Positions 48,401-60,600 of a stretch of 64,000 nt of DNA are shown piece by piece. The stretch is taken from the NCBI RefSeq assembly GCF_020085105.1, contig NC_058048.1, forward strand, positions 4,415,362 through 4,479,361. The letters are read 5' to 3'. The stretch is from Siniperca chuatsi (Eukaryota; Chordata; Actinopteri; Centrarchiformes; Sinipercidae). The notes beneath the pieces were generated by a model. That model made no database searches. It saw only the letters and a program-made list of their open reading frames with translations, and had not been told where the DNA came from. A program made the position numbers and the translations under genes. The first letter of the stretch is position 1; each line of letters begins with the position of its first letter.

Positions 48401-49039
48401 ACTCGACCTCGAATATCGTGTATAATGACAGCCAGGTAGAAACGGGACAAGAAAAGAGGCCACAAAATCTGACATCTGCTCTCACACAGCCTTTCACACT
48501 GGCTCGTGTACTTTCGGTGTCGGAGCAGTAATTGCTCACAATATAAATATAAATACAGGAATCTGCAGTGAATGTGCAGATGCTTGTCAAACTGTTTATT
48601 TAAGGGGAAATATGCAGGGATTCACTTTTGGCATGTTGGAGGACATCACTACACTGCCGCGCTGATTTTTTTAAAACCCTCAAATGTCAATATTGGTATC
48701 GGCCTCTAAAATCCAGTATCGGGCTCCAGGTCCGGCCAGTGATCACTATAAGGCAAATGGTAATTTATCCAACCATAATCAGGTCTGTTGTCTGAAAAGT
48801 CCATCAGCATGATTTATTAATCCTAGAATGATTTATGTTAGCTCTTAATCAGCTTTTTATATTTATTCCAGGTGCACACTTTCACTGACGTCTGCTGGGA
48901 CAAGTGTGTGGACAGTCCGGGCTCGAAGCTGGACTACCGGACAGAGACTTGCCTGCAGAGCTGTGTCGAGCGCTTCATCGACACCACCCTGACCATCACC
49001 AACCGCTTCACGCAGATGGTGCAGAAGGGCGCACATTAA
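45465..49039 (+). CDS. timm8b: TIM8B, small Tim chaperone of the mitochondrial intermembrane space
   Basis: Small Tim proteins escort hydrophobic precursors across the intermembrane space to the TIM22 machinery. Two coding exons, 45465-45566 and 48872-49039, join in phase 0 to 89 residues (human 83). The twin CX3C motif that defines the family is complete: C42-WDK-C46 and C61-LQS-C65, separated by 14 residues, which form two disulphides. The exon 1 tail [12 protein letters not shown] aligns with AAEQQKAQFTAQ, and exon 2 with [15 protein letters not shown]. The intron (3.3 kb) contains LINE fragments and other repeats. A poly(A) signal follows at 49080. The gene is head-to-head with sdhd, as in mammals. 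Confidence 0.95.
45841..46470 (-). mobile_element. 5'-truncated L2/Rex1-like LINE (timm8b intron)
   Basis: The minus strand encodes the C-terminus of the RT ORF ([20 protein letters not shown] and [20 protein letters not shown], 46267-46461). It is followed by a 3' UTR and a tail whose complement begins atcagaatcagaatcacaaa at 45841. Same family as 7772-8092. Confidence 0.85.
46661..47047 (-). other. Unrecognised 128-codon ORF in timm8b intron
   Basis: An open frame starting [14 protein letters not shown], with [20 protein letters not shown] in the middle. I recognise no domain. Because both sides are retroelement fragments, it is more likely part of a repeat than a host gene. Confidence 0.2.
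47229..47590 (-). mobile_element. RTE-like LINE 3' fragment (timm8b intron)
   Basis: The minus strand encodes [36 protein letters not shown] and [18 protein letters not shown]. This is the C-terminal tail widely seen in RTE-type LINE copies in fish genomes, ending in a GAAGAA-type tail at 47229. The polymerase core is missing, so the copy is 5'-truncated. Confidence 0.75.
47868..47995 (+). repeat. Teleost dispersed repeat
   Basis: cattacctataaccgcttat, ggggctggagccgatcccag and aggtcgccagtcagtcacaa are phrases of a very common fish repeat. The next stretch, 47996-48330, is a different MITE-like sequence (gggtgatccgatcacaagtg). Confidence 0.6.
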
Positions 49040-49079
49040 TAATGGACTATAGATGCCAACGGGACTGTGTAATGACATT

Positions 49080-49085
49080 AATAAA
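49080..49085 (+). terminator. Poly(A) signal of timm8b
   Basis: AATAAA 41 bases after the stop codon. Confidence 0.75.
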
Positions 49086-49089
49086 ATGT

Positions 49090-52000
49090 TTTGTGTTCCT
49101 AACATGTTGGTGGAAGATAATGTGAAGAGGACATGTTGTTTTTTTTTTTTTATAACTTACGTTTATGCTTTTGACTGGGGGTGCGTGACGAGTTCAACAT
49201 GAGTTAAAAACAGCGAGACGTACCTGTTTGAACTGAGAAGTCGTGCAATGTGACATCAGTAAAGTGACACCGTACGCTCACGTTCACCATCCTGCCTGTG
49301 GTTCTTCATGCACTAAACAAAATGGGGAAAGAATCCAGCTACGGCGGCTGCAGTTCTCTCTGAACAGAGCGCTCACTCGCGGTCATTAAAGGTTATAAAG
49401 GTGAAGTGATAAGACTTCAGGAAAAGACAACCACAACAACGTTCACAGCAACACTGGTTAATAAAGATTGTTTTCATATAGATATTTATTCACAAAAACT
49501 TAAATGATAAATATGTACTGAAAGCAAACATCAGAGCATTGCTAAATATTAAGACTTACTTCCTCTGTACAAGTATTGAAATAAATGTATCCTAATAAAA
49601 TACAAAATGTAAAAGATGTACATTAATACAGTAAAACAAAGAATGCTTAATAATAACACCCCCCCACTAGAGGTCAGTATTATGAAAGTCATCTTTTCAT
49701 CTTAGTCTTATAAGAGAGCGCAGTCTAGAATCTCTTGTTAGTGCAAAGTACTTGGGCATTAGCTTAGGGACCGTATAACATGTATTGGGGGGATGGCAGG
49801 GAGAGGCTTTTTAATTTAAAAAAATATTTTGGCCTTGTGAGACTTATTGCAAAGAAATTATGGTTTTGTCAAAGATATATGGCTTATAAACAGTCTTCGT
49901 CCCTGTAGGTATGCAGGCTTTATTCTCCTCGTCACAATCAACTAGTAGCTAACAGGATCATTCTGTGCATTTGAAGAAACACGGCATACATGTGGATCTT
50001 TGTAGTTCTAGTGATTTGATTCTATCTCTAAAGTGAGTATTATTTTTTCACTCCCCCATCCAAAAGTGTGCTTTATTCTGCATCATAAGGGAAAGCAGAA
50101 TGTGTGACATAATGTTAGCCTGTAAAGGTGAAATAAAACACCAGTCATATCATTCACAATACTATACACACATATAATATACTGTGTATTTATTGAAATA
50201 TTAATTTTTAGTTAGTTCCACTTCTGAGAAAACAGGCCTGCGTCACATTAAATGAATTACGTAGGAAATGGTTGCTTGACATTTCTGTCACAATGCTTCG
50301 CCTGCTGGTAGTCTGAATCCAGCTCTGCAAAGTTGCTCCCCTCAGCTGCCTCCCAGCCATGGCCATTTCATTAAGTTTAACTTCAGCAATTATGGGCTAC
50401 TCATATTTATGCAGCCACAACAACAACAACAGCATTGATACAACTTATTTATTTCAGACATTGAAACAAAAAGTAGGCGCTGACATGTATGTCATACTTG
50501 AAGAAAGTAAAGAGTCTTTATAGCCAGTTGTCAGCTTGTAATATTAGGCACATGATATGTATTGCATTTCGAGGGATGGAAGTGCTCAGATTTTTTCCTT
50601 AAGTACCAATACCACAATGTAAAAATACTCCATTACAACAAGAAAAAGTCCTGCATTACAAATCTTACTTGAGGAAATGTACAGAAGCATTATCAGCAAA
50701 TTGTACTTAAAGTATCAAAAGTAAAAGTACTCATTCTGCAGAAAAATGTCCCCCGTGACAGATTAATTACTGTATTTTATATTATTAGATTGATATTACT
50801 GATGCAGTATGATATGTATGTATTTTACATACACACTCGTGGGGTCGTGGGATGATTAGTGGGAGAGGAAAGAGGAAAAAACGTTCTTCTACCCAAATTT
50901 GCATTGATTTTTTATTTTTCTCTAATCTTTGATTTCTTTCTTTCTATTTTTTCTGAAATATTAGATAATTTGACCTCAAACAAGTATTTAAACGAAACCG
51001 TCGGATTTGGGAACCCGGGGAAATGTCGGTAACACTTACTAACTAATCACATTAAGTCGTAGTGACTTGTTAATTGTGAGCAACAGGAATTCATAATACA
51101 TCCTGTATTAATTCATGTAATAAATAGCTAAGCATAACTTAAGTATATGTTTTGTACCCTTATTATAAAGGGTTAACAAACTCTAGGTTGGTGGAACTGC
51201 TAACAACTCACAGACATCTGAAACATGACAAGGGGCCCTTGTCCTTTAACAGTGCAGCGGAGTGGAAGCAGAAAGTAGCATAAAATGGAAATACTCAAGT
51301 GATGCACAAGTACCACAAAACTGTACATCAGTACAGCACTTGAGTAAATGTACTTAGTTACTTTCCATCACAGCAGATTTTTCAGCCGTCTTTGAGTGTG
51401 GCCATTCAGAACAACACTTGTGCACGCCAAATGGGTTTTGCACAACACTGTATGAACTAGTTCATATGAAGCATAATAAAGCCTTTATGGAAAATCCAGT
51501 TAAAGAAGTTTGCGTAGTCAGACTGCAGTGGAGTCTCCAGCTGCACGTTCAGTACTAAACGTACACAGACAACTGGCTTTCCATATGGGTCCCTGGAAGT
51601 AAATGTCTACAAAATGGGTGTCTGTTGCCTAATGTGTCTAATTGATGTTCCATATGAAAATATGTTAGAAAACTTTTGTTTTTTCATGGATGTTTACATA
51701 TTTTCTGTTTTGTAACAATTTCAATTCGGAATTTCAATTTAAAGCCAGTGCTTTATTCAGATATTTTACTTTCTTGTTCAACCTAAAATTAAAATTAAAA
51801 GTGAACTATAAAGTAGCTGAAATGAAATAAAAAATACAGAAATAAAAGGCATGACTTGACAAAAACACTGGTTTAGAAATCAGTCATCAAGGTTTTTCAC
51901 AACAAATGCCAATATTTTGTAATACTGATTATATACACTGTCTTAAACGTATTCTGTGTAGATCGGAATTGATGAGACTATGAATCGATTGGTTGACCGA

Positions 52001-52548
52001 CAAAAAAATGAAACAGCAGCTATTTAACTCATCGTTTGAGTCACTTTTCAAGCAAAAATGCCAAAAATGTGCTGGTTCCAGCCTCTCAAATGTGAGGATT
52101 TGCTGCTTTTCTTAAATGTTACTAAATATTTTGGGATTTTGGACAGTTTGTATGCACCACCTTGAACTCTGGGAAATAGTGATAGGCATTTTCTCACTAT
52201 TCTCTGACATTTTATAGACCAAACAATTCATTGTTTGATTGGAAAAATAATCAGCATATTAATCAGTGCTAAAAATAATTGTGAGTTTACTTGGAGCTCT
52301 AATTCAGTGTTATTTTCCAAAGTTTTATTCTGGCAGAAAATCATGGAATATCCTCTTGGAGTAAAACCCTCAGAATATATGTTTGTATGATCTGTAGATA
52401 TGCACTTACATCAATAAATATGTACATAACACAAAAATGTATGTTAAATCACTGATAGACTAGTATTCACAAAATATACTGGCAAACCAATATACCAGAC
52501 AAACCCTATAAAACTGAGCATGAGGGATAATATTTGCTACACATAAAA
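49090..52548. other. timm8b-il4i1 convergent intergenic region
   Basis: Contains the il4i1 3' UTR on the minus strand (candidate poly(A) signal TTTATT at 52324-52329) and decayed repeats. One is a hAT-like copy at about 50573-51375 (AAGTACC/GTACTT words, ends ccatcacagcag), and another is an ATTGATT-type MITE at about 51973-52290. No other exon was recognised. Confidence 0.55.
50573..51375. mobile_element. Decayed hAT-like element, relative of 23365-23947
   Basis: Shared phrases include gtaccaataccacaatgtaa, aaaagtcctgcattacaaat and cacttgagtaaatgtactta. The terminal CAGTGG motifs are eroded, and an unrelated insert lies in the middle. Confidence 0.6.
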
Positions 52549-55500
52549 CTAAACTGTAAGGCTATTAATGTTTTTAGCTGCCCTGAGTGCAGACTTCATG
52601 GCAGTTTCAATCCACCCATGTGGTGTAGCTGTGTGTTCTCCTGCAAAGTGCACCCGTCCCTCACTCTGGAACAGTTCTCTGGAGTAGTGTCCCTGCTGGT
52701 AGGGTGTGAACAGGGCGAAAGCTCCCAGACTGTATGGATCCAAGCCCCACTTCTTCACCAGCCCCCCTGTACACAGAGGCCTGATGTCCTCTCCGTGGAT
52801 TTTCACCAAGTCCTCCAGCACCACAGCCATCAGCTCCTCCTCGCTCATCCCTTGGAAGAGGGTGGAGTCATCGGAGCAGGTGTAAGACGCCAGGAGGGCC
52901 CCTGCAGATGTACCGGAGAAGCTATGGCTGGGGTAGTAGATGAAGCGCGAGGGCCGGTCCGTGACGCTCTTTCCTCCTCTAATGCCCTCTTTCTCCCAGA
53001 ACCGCTCCCTGAAGCTGAGTATTACCTTGGTTGAGCTTGCATAATGAACTGAGCGCAGAGCCTCCATCTTGTCCCCGGAAAGAGGAGGCTGGAAGTCAAT
53101 GAAGACAGTGGCCTTGGCTGTGGCCGTAACCAGTGCGTAGTCCACTGTTAGGCTGGTCAGGGAGCCTGAATTACGCGAGTCCTGGTATGTTATGGTCACA
53201 TTTCTGCCGCCTGTTTGACTGATTAGCTTGACCTTGGAGTTGAGGAGGATGGTGGCATTTAACACCTGGTAGAACGCCATTGGGAGGTGATCAAAGCCAT
53301 CGGTCACTTCAAAGTACCTGGAAAAAAACACCCAATAAAAACCTCTTAATCACAATATACCATTAAAGCTGCACTAATAAATATTTTTATATTAACAATG
53401 GATCAAATGACTCTGTGTAACGTGTAAGGGGTCACTCATAATGACGAACCCACAGAGAGTTATCACCTGACTCTGCAGTTCCCCTCAGCTCTACTGAGCA
53501 TTTTAGCATCTTTCAGCTCATTGTTTTGTTTTTACAGCCTGCTACTTTGCTGTTGGTTCACTCTCACCGCTCTCATCAACGTCATTTCCAGCCCCAGCAG
53601 GCAGCTGTTTCCAGTAAAAAAGCTCTGCTAAACCCACTGTACGCTACCTGCTCAGCACCAAACAGCAGACACACACAGTTAGCGACTAGCTGGTGAACGT
53701 AGTGGAGCATTTAGCAGCTAAAGAACCAGATATTTTCCTCAGGAGTTGGTGGAGACCAAAACAGAGCTAAAAGTGAATAGAGTGAATATTGGACTTAAAT
53801 TTGCCAGATGGCCAGAAACTCGACTCAAAATGAATGCTATGTAGGTCAGTGTCTGTTGGATGCTAGCTGTTTGCTAACATGCTCACCATAACAGCTTTAT
53901 AAGATGATAATATCATCATAAAAATATTATTTGTTTGGGCTTTTTGCCTTTATTTGATAGGAACAGCTGAAGACAGACAGGATATGTGGGAGAGAGGGGG
54001 GTGACATGCAGCAGAGGGCCACGGGTCGGATTCGAACCCAGGCCGCTGTGGTAAGGACTCAGCCTTGTACATGGGGCATGCGCTCTGCCAGGTGAATGTC
54101 AGTCCAGTAATCACTCTCTTTAAGCTCTGTTTCTGGTCTCTACCAACTCCTGAGGGAAATATCTGGCTCTTTAGCTGCTAAATGCTCCACTGTGTTCACC
54201 AGCTAGTGGCTAACTGCGTGTCTGCTGTTCGCTGCTGGGCAGGTAGTGCACAGTGGGTTTTTAGAGCTTTTCCTCTGAAGACAGCTGCCTGCCGTGGCTG
54301 AAAACAGCGCGATGAGAGCGGTGAGAGTGAACCAGAACAGAAGAGTTGCAGCTAAACAACGAGCTGAAACTCACTATAAAGCTCCGTAAAGCCGAGGGGA
54401 GCTGCAGATTCAGGTGCTAATTCTCTGTAGGTTCATCACTACGAGTGACCTCTTTCACATTGCCGTTTGATACATTGTTATTATAAAAATATGCTAATGT
54501 TGCATCATTTCTGCTAGATTTGCAAATAAGCAACTGTTTGCTAACAAGCTCACCATATCGTCAGCTCACTATTAAAAGTTGATAATATGTCAATGTTGTG
54601 TTCATAACATGTTCCTGCTGCCACAAGTGGCCCAAATATCAGTCACTGCAAATTAAATGCTAACCTGTTAGTCCTGCCATGTGTGGGCTTGTCAGACCTT
54701 TCTTTTTACATTACAGGTACATTTTTGCATCTTATTGATAGCAAAAGGATGTTGCGTTATCCTTGCTTGTTAGATTAAAAACAATGTATGTGCATAACAG
54801 AAATGCATAACATCCTGTGTTAAGCCATCCTTGGGAGGACCCTTAACAAAAAACCCAGCTTTTCTGGCTCCTACCCATTGAGTCTTAACTCCACCAATGT
54901 GATTATTTCTCATCCCTCCAGAGATGCTCTATCTCTGAGAACCACTGGTAAACCAAAGTTAGGTCCGCAGGCTGCGCGTGACAGACACATAATAAAATGG
55001 TAAAATAAATATTTCTTACTCAGTGTTGTCATTTATGTCTGACTGTATGTACAGCATCTCTATCAGTGATGTGTAGAAGAGGCTGTTTTCATTCAGGATG
55101 TCCCCGATCATCCTCAAGGCACCACGGCTCAGGTTGCCCTCCTTCACCAGATATTCCTGTCAGCAGTCAAAAGTAAAACGTTATTTATATGCTGAACAAT
55201 TTCATTCAGACTCAAACTATGACCTGTGTGACATTTGTTGAGACAATGGCAAAATAAATAAATCTTTACCTTCACTGTGTAAGAATCATATTTATCCAAC
55301 ATGGCACTGCAGCCGATTGCCTTAAGGTCATCCCTCACCTGTGCACAGATTACAATATTTACAAAAAGGCATCCCTATCCTTATGAAATAAAAATACTAA
55401 TGTGTACAAAAGTAATAATGATCAATAAATCAATGTATGGAATGTATCCAAACCTTCCAGAGTGCCTGACTGAAGAGCTGAGCAGCTGACTTCCCTCTCT

Positions 55501-57551
55501 CTCTTTCATTCAAGCTGTAGTTGAGCACACTGGGGTTGTTTTCCACGGCATAGGTTTTCTGTAGCACTCCATTTACCAAATAGTAGGTGTTGATGTCATC
55601 TTGGATGAAGTGGTTTAGGGAAATTTGTAATTTGGAGGCAAAAGAAAGAAGAATCCTATGGAATAGATACTGTATATTAAATATCTTATATATGTAAGAG
55701 AGATCTTCTTTTTAGGTAAGACCAGCTGTGGATTAAGTTTTTAGATAATTTTATTAAAAGTGCAACATTGACATATTATCACCTTATAAAAGTTGATATG
55801 GCGAATGTGTTAGCAAACAGTTGCCTATTTACACATAAAGTCCTGTTTCTGGCCACCTGATAAATGTAAATCCAGTAACTCTCCTTTTAGCTCTGTTTTG
55901 GTCTCCACCAACTCCTGAGAGAAATATCTGGCTCTTAGCTGCTAAACGTTCCACTATGTTCACCAGCTAGTTGCTAACTTTGTCTGTCTGTTGTTTGGTG
56001 CTGCGCAGGTAGCGTACAGTGCGTATAGTTTATCTGGCTGAAAATGACGCTAATGAGAGCCGTGAGACTGAACCAAATCAGCTGCTGGCTGTAAAACACA
56101 AGTAGCCTGTTATTAAGATATACTTTAGTTATCAAAAGTAACATTTGTATTTGTTATTATTGGATTGTTAATACTCATAAGTAAGCAACATGTGGTACCA
56201 CTTTCTTACAAGTCATAATAGTTACTAAATAATTTACTAACGCTTTATACACCAGTAATAACTGATTTGTTAGAACAACGGTTGGGTTGCTGGTGTATAT
56301 TTTTCTACAGCATCACTTGCTTTGTCTTTTTAACTAGCAATTTAATTCATGAGGAAGGTAAAGGGCTGAAATCCATATATTCACAGCTTATTAGCATTGA
56401 TAGCTACAGGACTATCAGAAAACACCAAGTAACCAGTAACTAAAGCTGTCCAGTAAATCTAGTGACGTAAGAAGTACAGTATATTTCCCACTGAAATGTA
56501 AACCTGAAAGTACGAAATTGTACTTAAGTATGCTACTAAATGAAGTACTTGAGTACTGTAGTTATTTGTTGATGGAACAAAGTGCCTTTAGCATTATCAG
56601 TCCACTCATGTCACTGTCATATTATGGGCCCAGCATAGAGTTAAAAGAGACAGACAAGTCATTACTGTACTCACTTATGAAAGCTGGGGATCCTCATGGC
56701 GCCCACTTCTGCGTACCAGCCTTCTCTTCTGTTCCTGAAGGTCTCCACACGTCCTCCAATACGGTTACTGGCTTCTATTATGGTGACCTTGTTGTCCATG
56801 GGGACACATGATCATCATGTGAAATACACTTTAATATGTACAGCATGTATTTCAAGTATCAACAGTGTCCACTCAGGAAATGTATGTGTAGCATTTCAAG
56901 TAGAAGTCATTATTTCCTCACTATGAATGACTTTACCTTATGTCCGGCATCTTCTAAAAACTTTGCAGCGGTCAGTCCAGCGATGCCCCCGCCGATGATT
57001 GCTACACGATGCGGTGTCTTAGTGGCAGGAAGACCTTTATCCACAATGTCGAGAAGCTCACTGTAGTCGGTGTCTTGGAGGCACTCATACAGAGGGTCTC
57101 CAATGATGCCACTCACAGCAAACACCACCACCCCGACTAGAACCAGAGGAACTGACGAAGGAAGAAAATAGCAATTCAAGTGATGAATTCAAAGGAATAT
57201 TTTCAAACAGTCAGACTTTAACAGCTAAAACAGCTAAAAACCCTAAGTGGTCGCTAAGCAACCACCAACTTTCAGTTTCCTTTCTTAGTTTACAAACACT
57301 ACAGAATCACATCTCTGAGCAGAACTTTATGTTTATGACATAAAGTCTGGTTTATGACAGATAACATAAAAATATCCTGGTCAGATTGCATTTTCACAAT
57401 AATCCATTTGTATTGATTCACATCAAAGATGAATTTCATAATTCATTACATCACAATGGCAGCATCAGACTTTCAACTTAAATGAATGTATTATGTAATA
57501 GTGGTTCATTTAATACTTACAGAATTTGCACAGTGCCATGTGAGGGATCAT
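52549..57551 (-). CDS. il4i1: L-amino-acid oxidase, IL4I1-like secreted flavoenzyme
   Basis: FAD-dependent oxidative deamination of L-amino acids yields a keto acid, ammonia and H2O2; fish members of this family act as antibacterial factors. Seven coding exons, minus strand: 57521-57551 (ATG), 56937-57151, 56675-56787, 55454-55655, 55270-55338, 55020-55156 and 52549-53317. They join in frame to 511 residues. A hydrophobic signal peptide ([13 protein letters not shown]) precedes the FAD dinucleotide motif [10 protein letters not shown] at residues 60-69. Next come EASNRIGGR and GAMRIP, whose Arg binds the substrate carboxylate in the family. The C-terminus has [20 protein letters not shown], the second FAD/substrate segment. 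There is an in-frame Met four codons downstream (MIPHM); either could start. An acceptor at 57601 implies a noncoding exon upstream. The mammalian Ser/Thr-rich tail is absent. Confidence 0.93.
53364..54510. mobile_element. Large fold-back MITE in the last il4i1 intron
   Basis: Two inverted arms of roughly 400 bp (about 53364-53790 and 54110-54510) are recognisable from complementary phrases. Examples are ggagcatttagcagctaaag versus tttagctgctaaatgctcc, and ctgctgggcaggtagtgcac versus its complement near 53650. The outer ends, gcactaataaatattttt and its imperfect complement near 54490, close the structure. A SINE sits between the arms. Confidence 0.75.
53938..54107 (-). mobile_element. tRNA-derived SINE
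   Basis: Read on the minus strand it begins with an A-box-like tggcagagcgcatg (near 54095), followed about 55 bases later by a B box, gggttcgaatcc (54028-54039). It then continues into a purine-rich body and a 3' part containing ctatcaaataaaggc. This is the layout of a tRNA-headed SINE transcribed by RNA polymerase III. Confidence 0.75.
55793..56100. mobile_element. Single arm of the fold-back family (il4i1 intron 3)
   Basis: Shares ttagcaaacagttgcctatt, ctccaccaactcctgagaga and cactatgttcaccagctag with the right arm of the large fold-back and with 26394-26780. Confidence 0.65.
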
Positions 57552-57600
57552 ATTGAGGATGGAACTCCACAGTCTGGACTTCTTACTTCTGCTGTTGATG

Positions 57601-60600
57601 CTGTGAGAGGAAAATGAAACCTACCAAAGACAAGCATGTTACATGTTAAGTTTAGTGGGAGGGGCTCAGGCAGTATTATCATGAACAAATAGAAGTTAGT
57701 ATTCCACTGAACTAAATGTGTTTTTCTAAAAACACAGAAAAAATACATTAAGTTTGGTACACAGATGATTAATTATTGCAGTTAATTAATGCAAATAAGT
57801 AAATTATTTAAAATGAGAAGAGAAACAGAGGCAGCTCTGATTAGACTATCTCTGCATTCTGCTCACCTTTATCAAAGGTAATGTCTCGTCAGTTGTCTTA
57901 AGCCTATGCATGACTGAGGAGAAATGACTCAGTCCCCGATGAAGCTAAACTTTCTGTCTCGCCATACGAAATCAGCCTGGAAAACCTGGAGGCGTGGTAT
58001 GTGTGAAATTGCACACAACGTAATTTTAATGAGGGACTGTGTGGCTCCTCAGGTCTTCCAGAAATATTTTCCCACACCGGCTCGAGAGTCAACCACACTG
58101 AACAAATCAGATTAGTGAGGTTATACTAGTCATCAGCATACCTCATTTCCTCCATTTTCACTCATTTCAATATCAGACCTGAAAGTGCTCATTCAGTGGT
58201 ATCCAAACATTCTTTAAAGCTCCACTGCATTACATCAATCATACTTAACAAAAACACATTCCAAGTCTTTATTTGTCTATTTATTTTTTACTATTTATTA
58301 AAAAAAAAAGTATTTTCTACTTACCTGTAAAAATGTATGGTCTTGGCAGTCCCGCTCACCATCACCACCATCACTTTTTTCAATAGACAATAGCACATAG
58401 ACAGTTTTTATAGGCTGCAGTAAGTGAAAAGAAAAGCAAGAAAAAGTTTCATTTTCCTGACCAGTAGTAGCTGCATTGGAATTTTTTGTATTCAACGCTG
58501 AATGCTGAATCATTACTTTTGCGGAAACTGGAAGTGAAAAAAGGGATAAAAGAAAATATTGAGGAAATATTTTTTATTAAATTGACAAATCAAAGGAATA
58601 GAAAGAGCGTAACTTACACACATATATACAGATGAACAAAACACATGAGCGGGAGATTGTCTGTATTTCCAATTTCCAGGATTTCCAGTTGACTGCTGTC
58701 TTGTGTCAGAGTTGGACCTGAACAGTCTGGTTGCTGGTTCAGTAGAAGCCTCAAAGAGGGACACGCTCACCTGACCTGCTTATTGTAGCTCAGGTGAGAA
58801 TCTACATCACAGATTAGAAAACTGCATAGCAATGTATAGATTCTACATAGCTGAATGCAGCATTGTTTGAGGTCAAGGGGCAGGGTTTAGTTCACATTTC
58901 TGTCACTATGTGTTAAAACACTGAGGGCACTGAACTAGTAATGAAGCTTTGGGAGTTAAGCCAGCCATGTCAGTGTATAATGTGTAAGGTACAGCTCTCT
59001 TCTCACCCTGAGCAATCAGAAAGTCAGTTCGTTGGTTCAGCTGAATGTAGGTGTGGAAAATAGTTTGGGAGTAGTGGGAGAGGAGAGAGTGAAAAAGAAA
59101 AAAGAAGACAGGAAAAAAAGACTGTTTTCAGTGAATAAGCTCGGATACTCACTGCACACTACCTGCCCAGCAGCGAACAGCAGACAGACAGTTAGAGACT
59201 AGCAGGTGAACATAGTGGAGCATTTAGCAGCTAAAGAGCCAAGCAAAGTGAGCATTTAACGTTAGCAGCTAACGTTTTTTTGACCCCCAAGTGGTCAAAA
59301 AATGTGTCATTGCAAGTTTAGACATTCTGGAAATACGCTGAGTGAGAGGAGAAGCTCAGCAGGCTTCCACTCTCATGTGTGTGTGTGTGTGTCCATGGAG
59401 CTGGAGCCAGGACACCATTAGCTTAGCTAAGCATAAACGATGGAAGCAGGTGGAACAGCTGGCTGGCTCTGTCTGAAGTTCAACAGTCTGTCTACCAGCA
59501 CCTCTAAAGCTTTCTAACTAACAAGTACCTTGTTTAATCTGTACACAAACAGTAACGCAAATAGTTATACCACGTAACTTCATCTAAAACCACAAATGAT
59601 CTTTTTTATATTTCTCTTTGTGTACGAATGAAACAAATGAAACACAATGTGTTAAGCAGCTGAGTTGAGCAGCATTAAGCTCTGTACTTAGCACACAGAA
59701 GTCAACACCACAGCTGTTGAGTGACACATTTGTAATATGAATAATTGATGTGCTTTGCAGGTTGCAGTGAGAAGATAGTCTCACGCTTTGTTGTCCCACT
59801 TTAGTTTCCTTTGTGGTCTTATAGGTCAGAGGGTGTCATGCCATCAATGCAAGAATGAAAACACAAGAGTTTTCTAACCCAGCAACATATTCCCTCCTCC
59901 CCTACTTATGATGGCATAATATAAACAAGGGCGTAGAAGGACGGTCGGGATGTTACGACTTTATTCTCGAAATCTCAGAGAACACAGATATGTAGGATAT
60001 GTTTTGAATGTGCAGAAAGTTTCAAACATGAGCAGAAGTCTTGCTGAAACACAGGAACTATTAAAGGCCAGGCGTTCATAAATGAATTCACAAAGAGAAG
60101 AGGTTACTTCCCCAAACAAAAGACACAAAAGAGGAAGAAAGACTACATCATGCCTACATATGTGTTCACTCAGCAGGGATGACGTTAAATGAGAAAAGCT
60201 GACCTACAAGAGAATACATCTGAATCTGAAAGCAATACAGAATGCCCGAGAGCCTTACTGCAATATATTCCATTATATTTTTACATTTAGAATTGCCACC
60301 TGCTGCCTGAATTTTGTGTTTCCCTTTGCATAACCGAAGACATTTCCAAATTGATGCAGAAAAGGCAGATATTGGTACAGAACAATTCACCGGAATGCAG
60401 GAAATGAAGTGTTTAACGCTCAGACTGTTGTATAAGTGTCCCCTCCAACGTTGAAACGAAGCCTACGCCCTTGAATATAAAACACATTTGGACTGCAATT
60501 TACAATAAACACTTGCTGAAACCCCACAGTGAAAAATACTGGAGGAGTTTTGATGGTTATGACAAAACTAAAAGTCCATCTCTTTTAGATGGACATAATA

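Noticed and set aside
52534-53034. 166-codon plus-strand ORF
   Set aside because: Antisense shadow of the last il4i1 exon, which carries the recognisable oxidase sequence.
54028-54107. Possible tRNA gene (A and B boxes on minus strand)
   Set aside because: No cloverleaf could be drawn. The boxes continue into a longer body typical of a tRNA-derived SINE.
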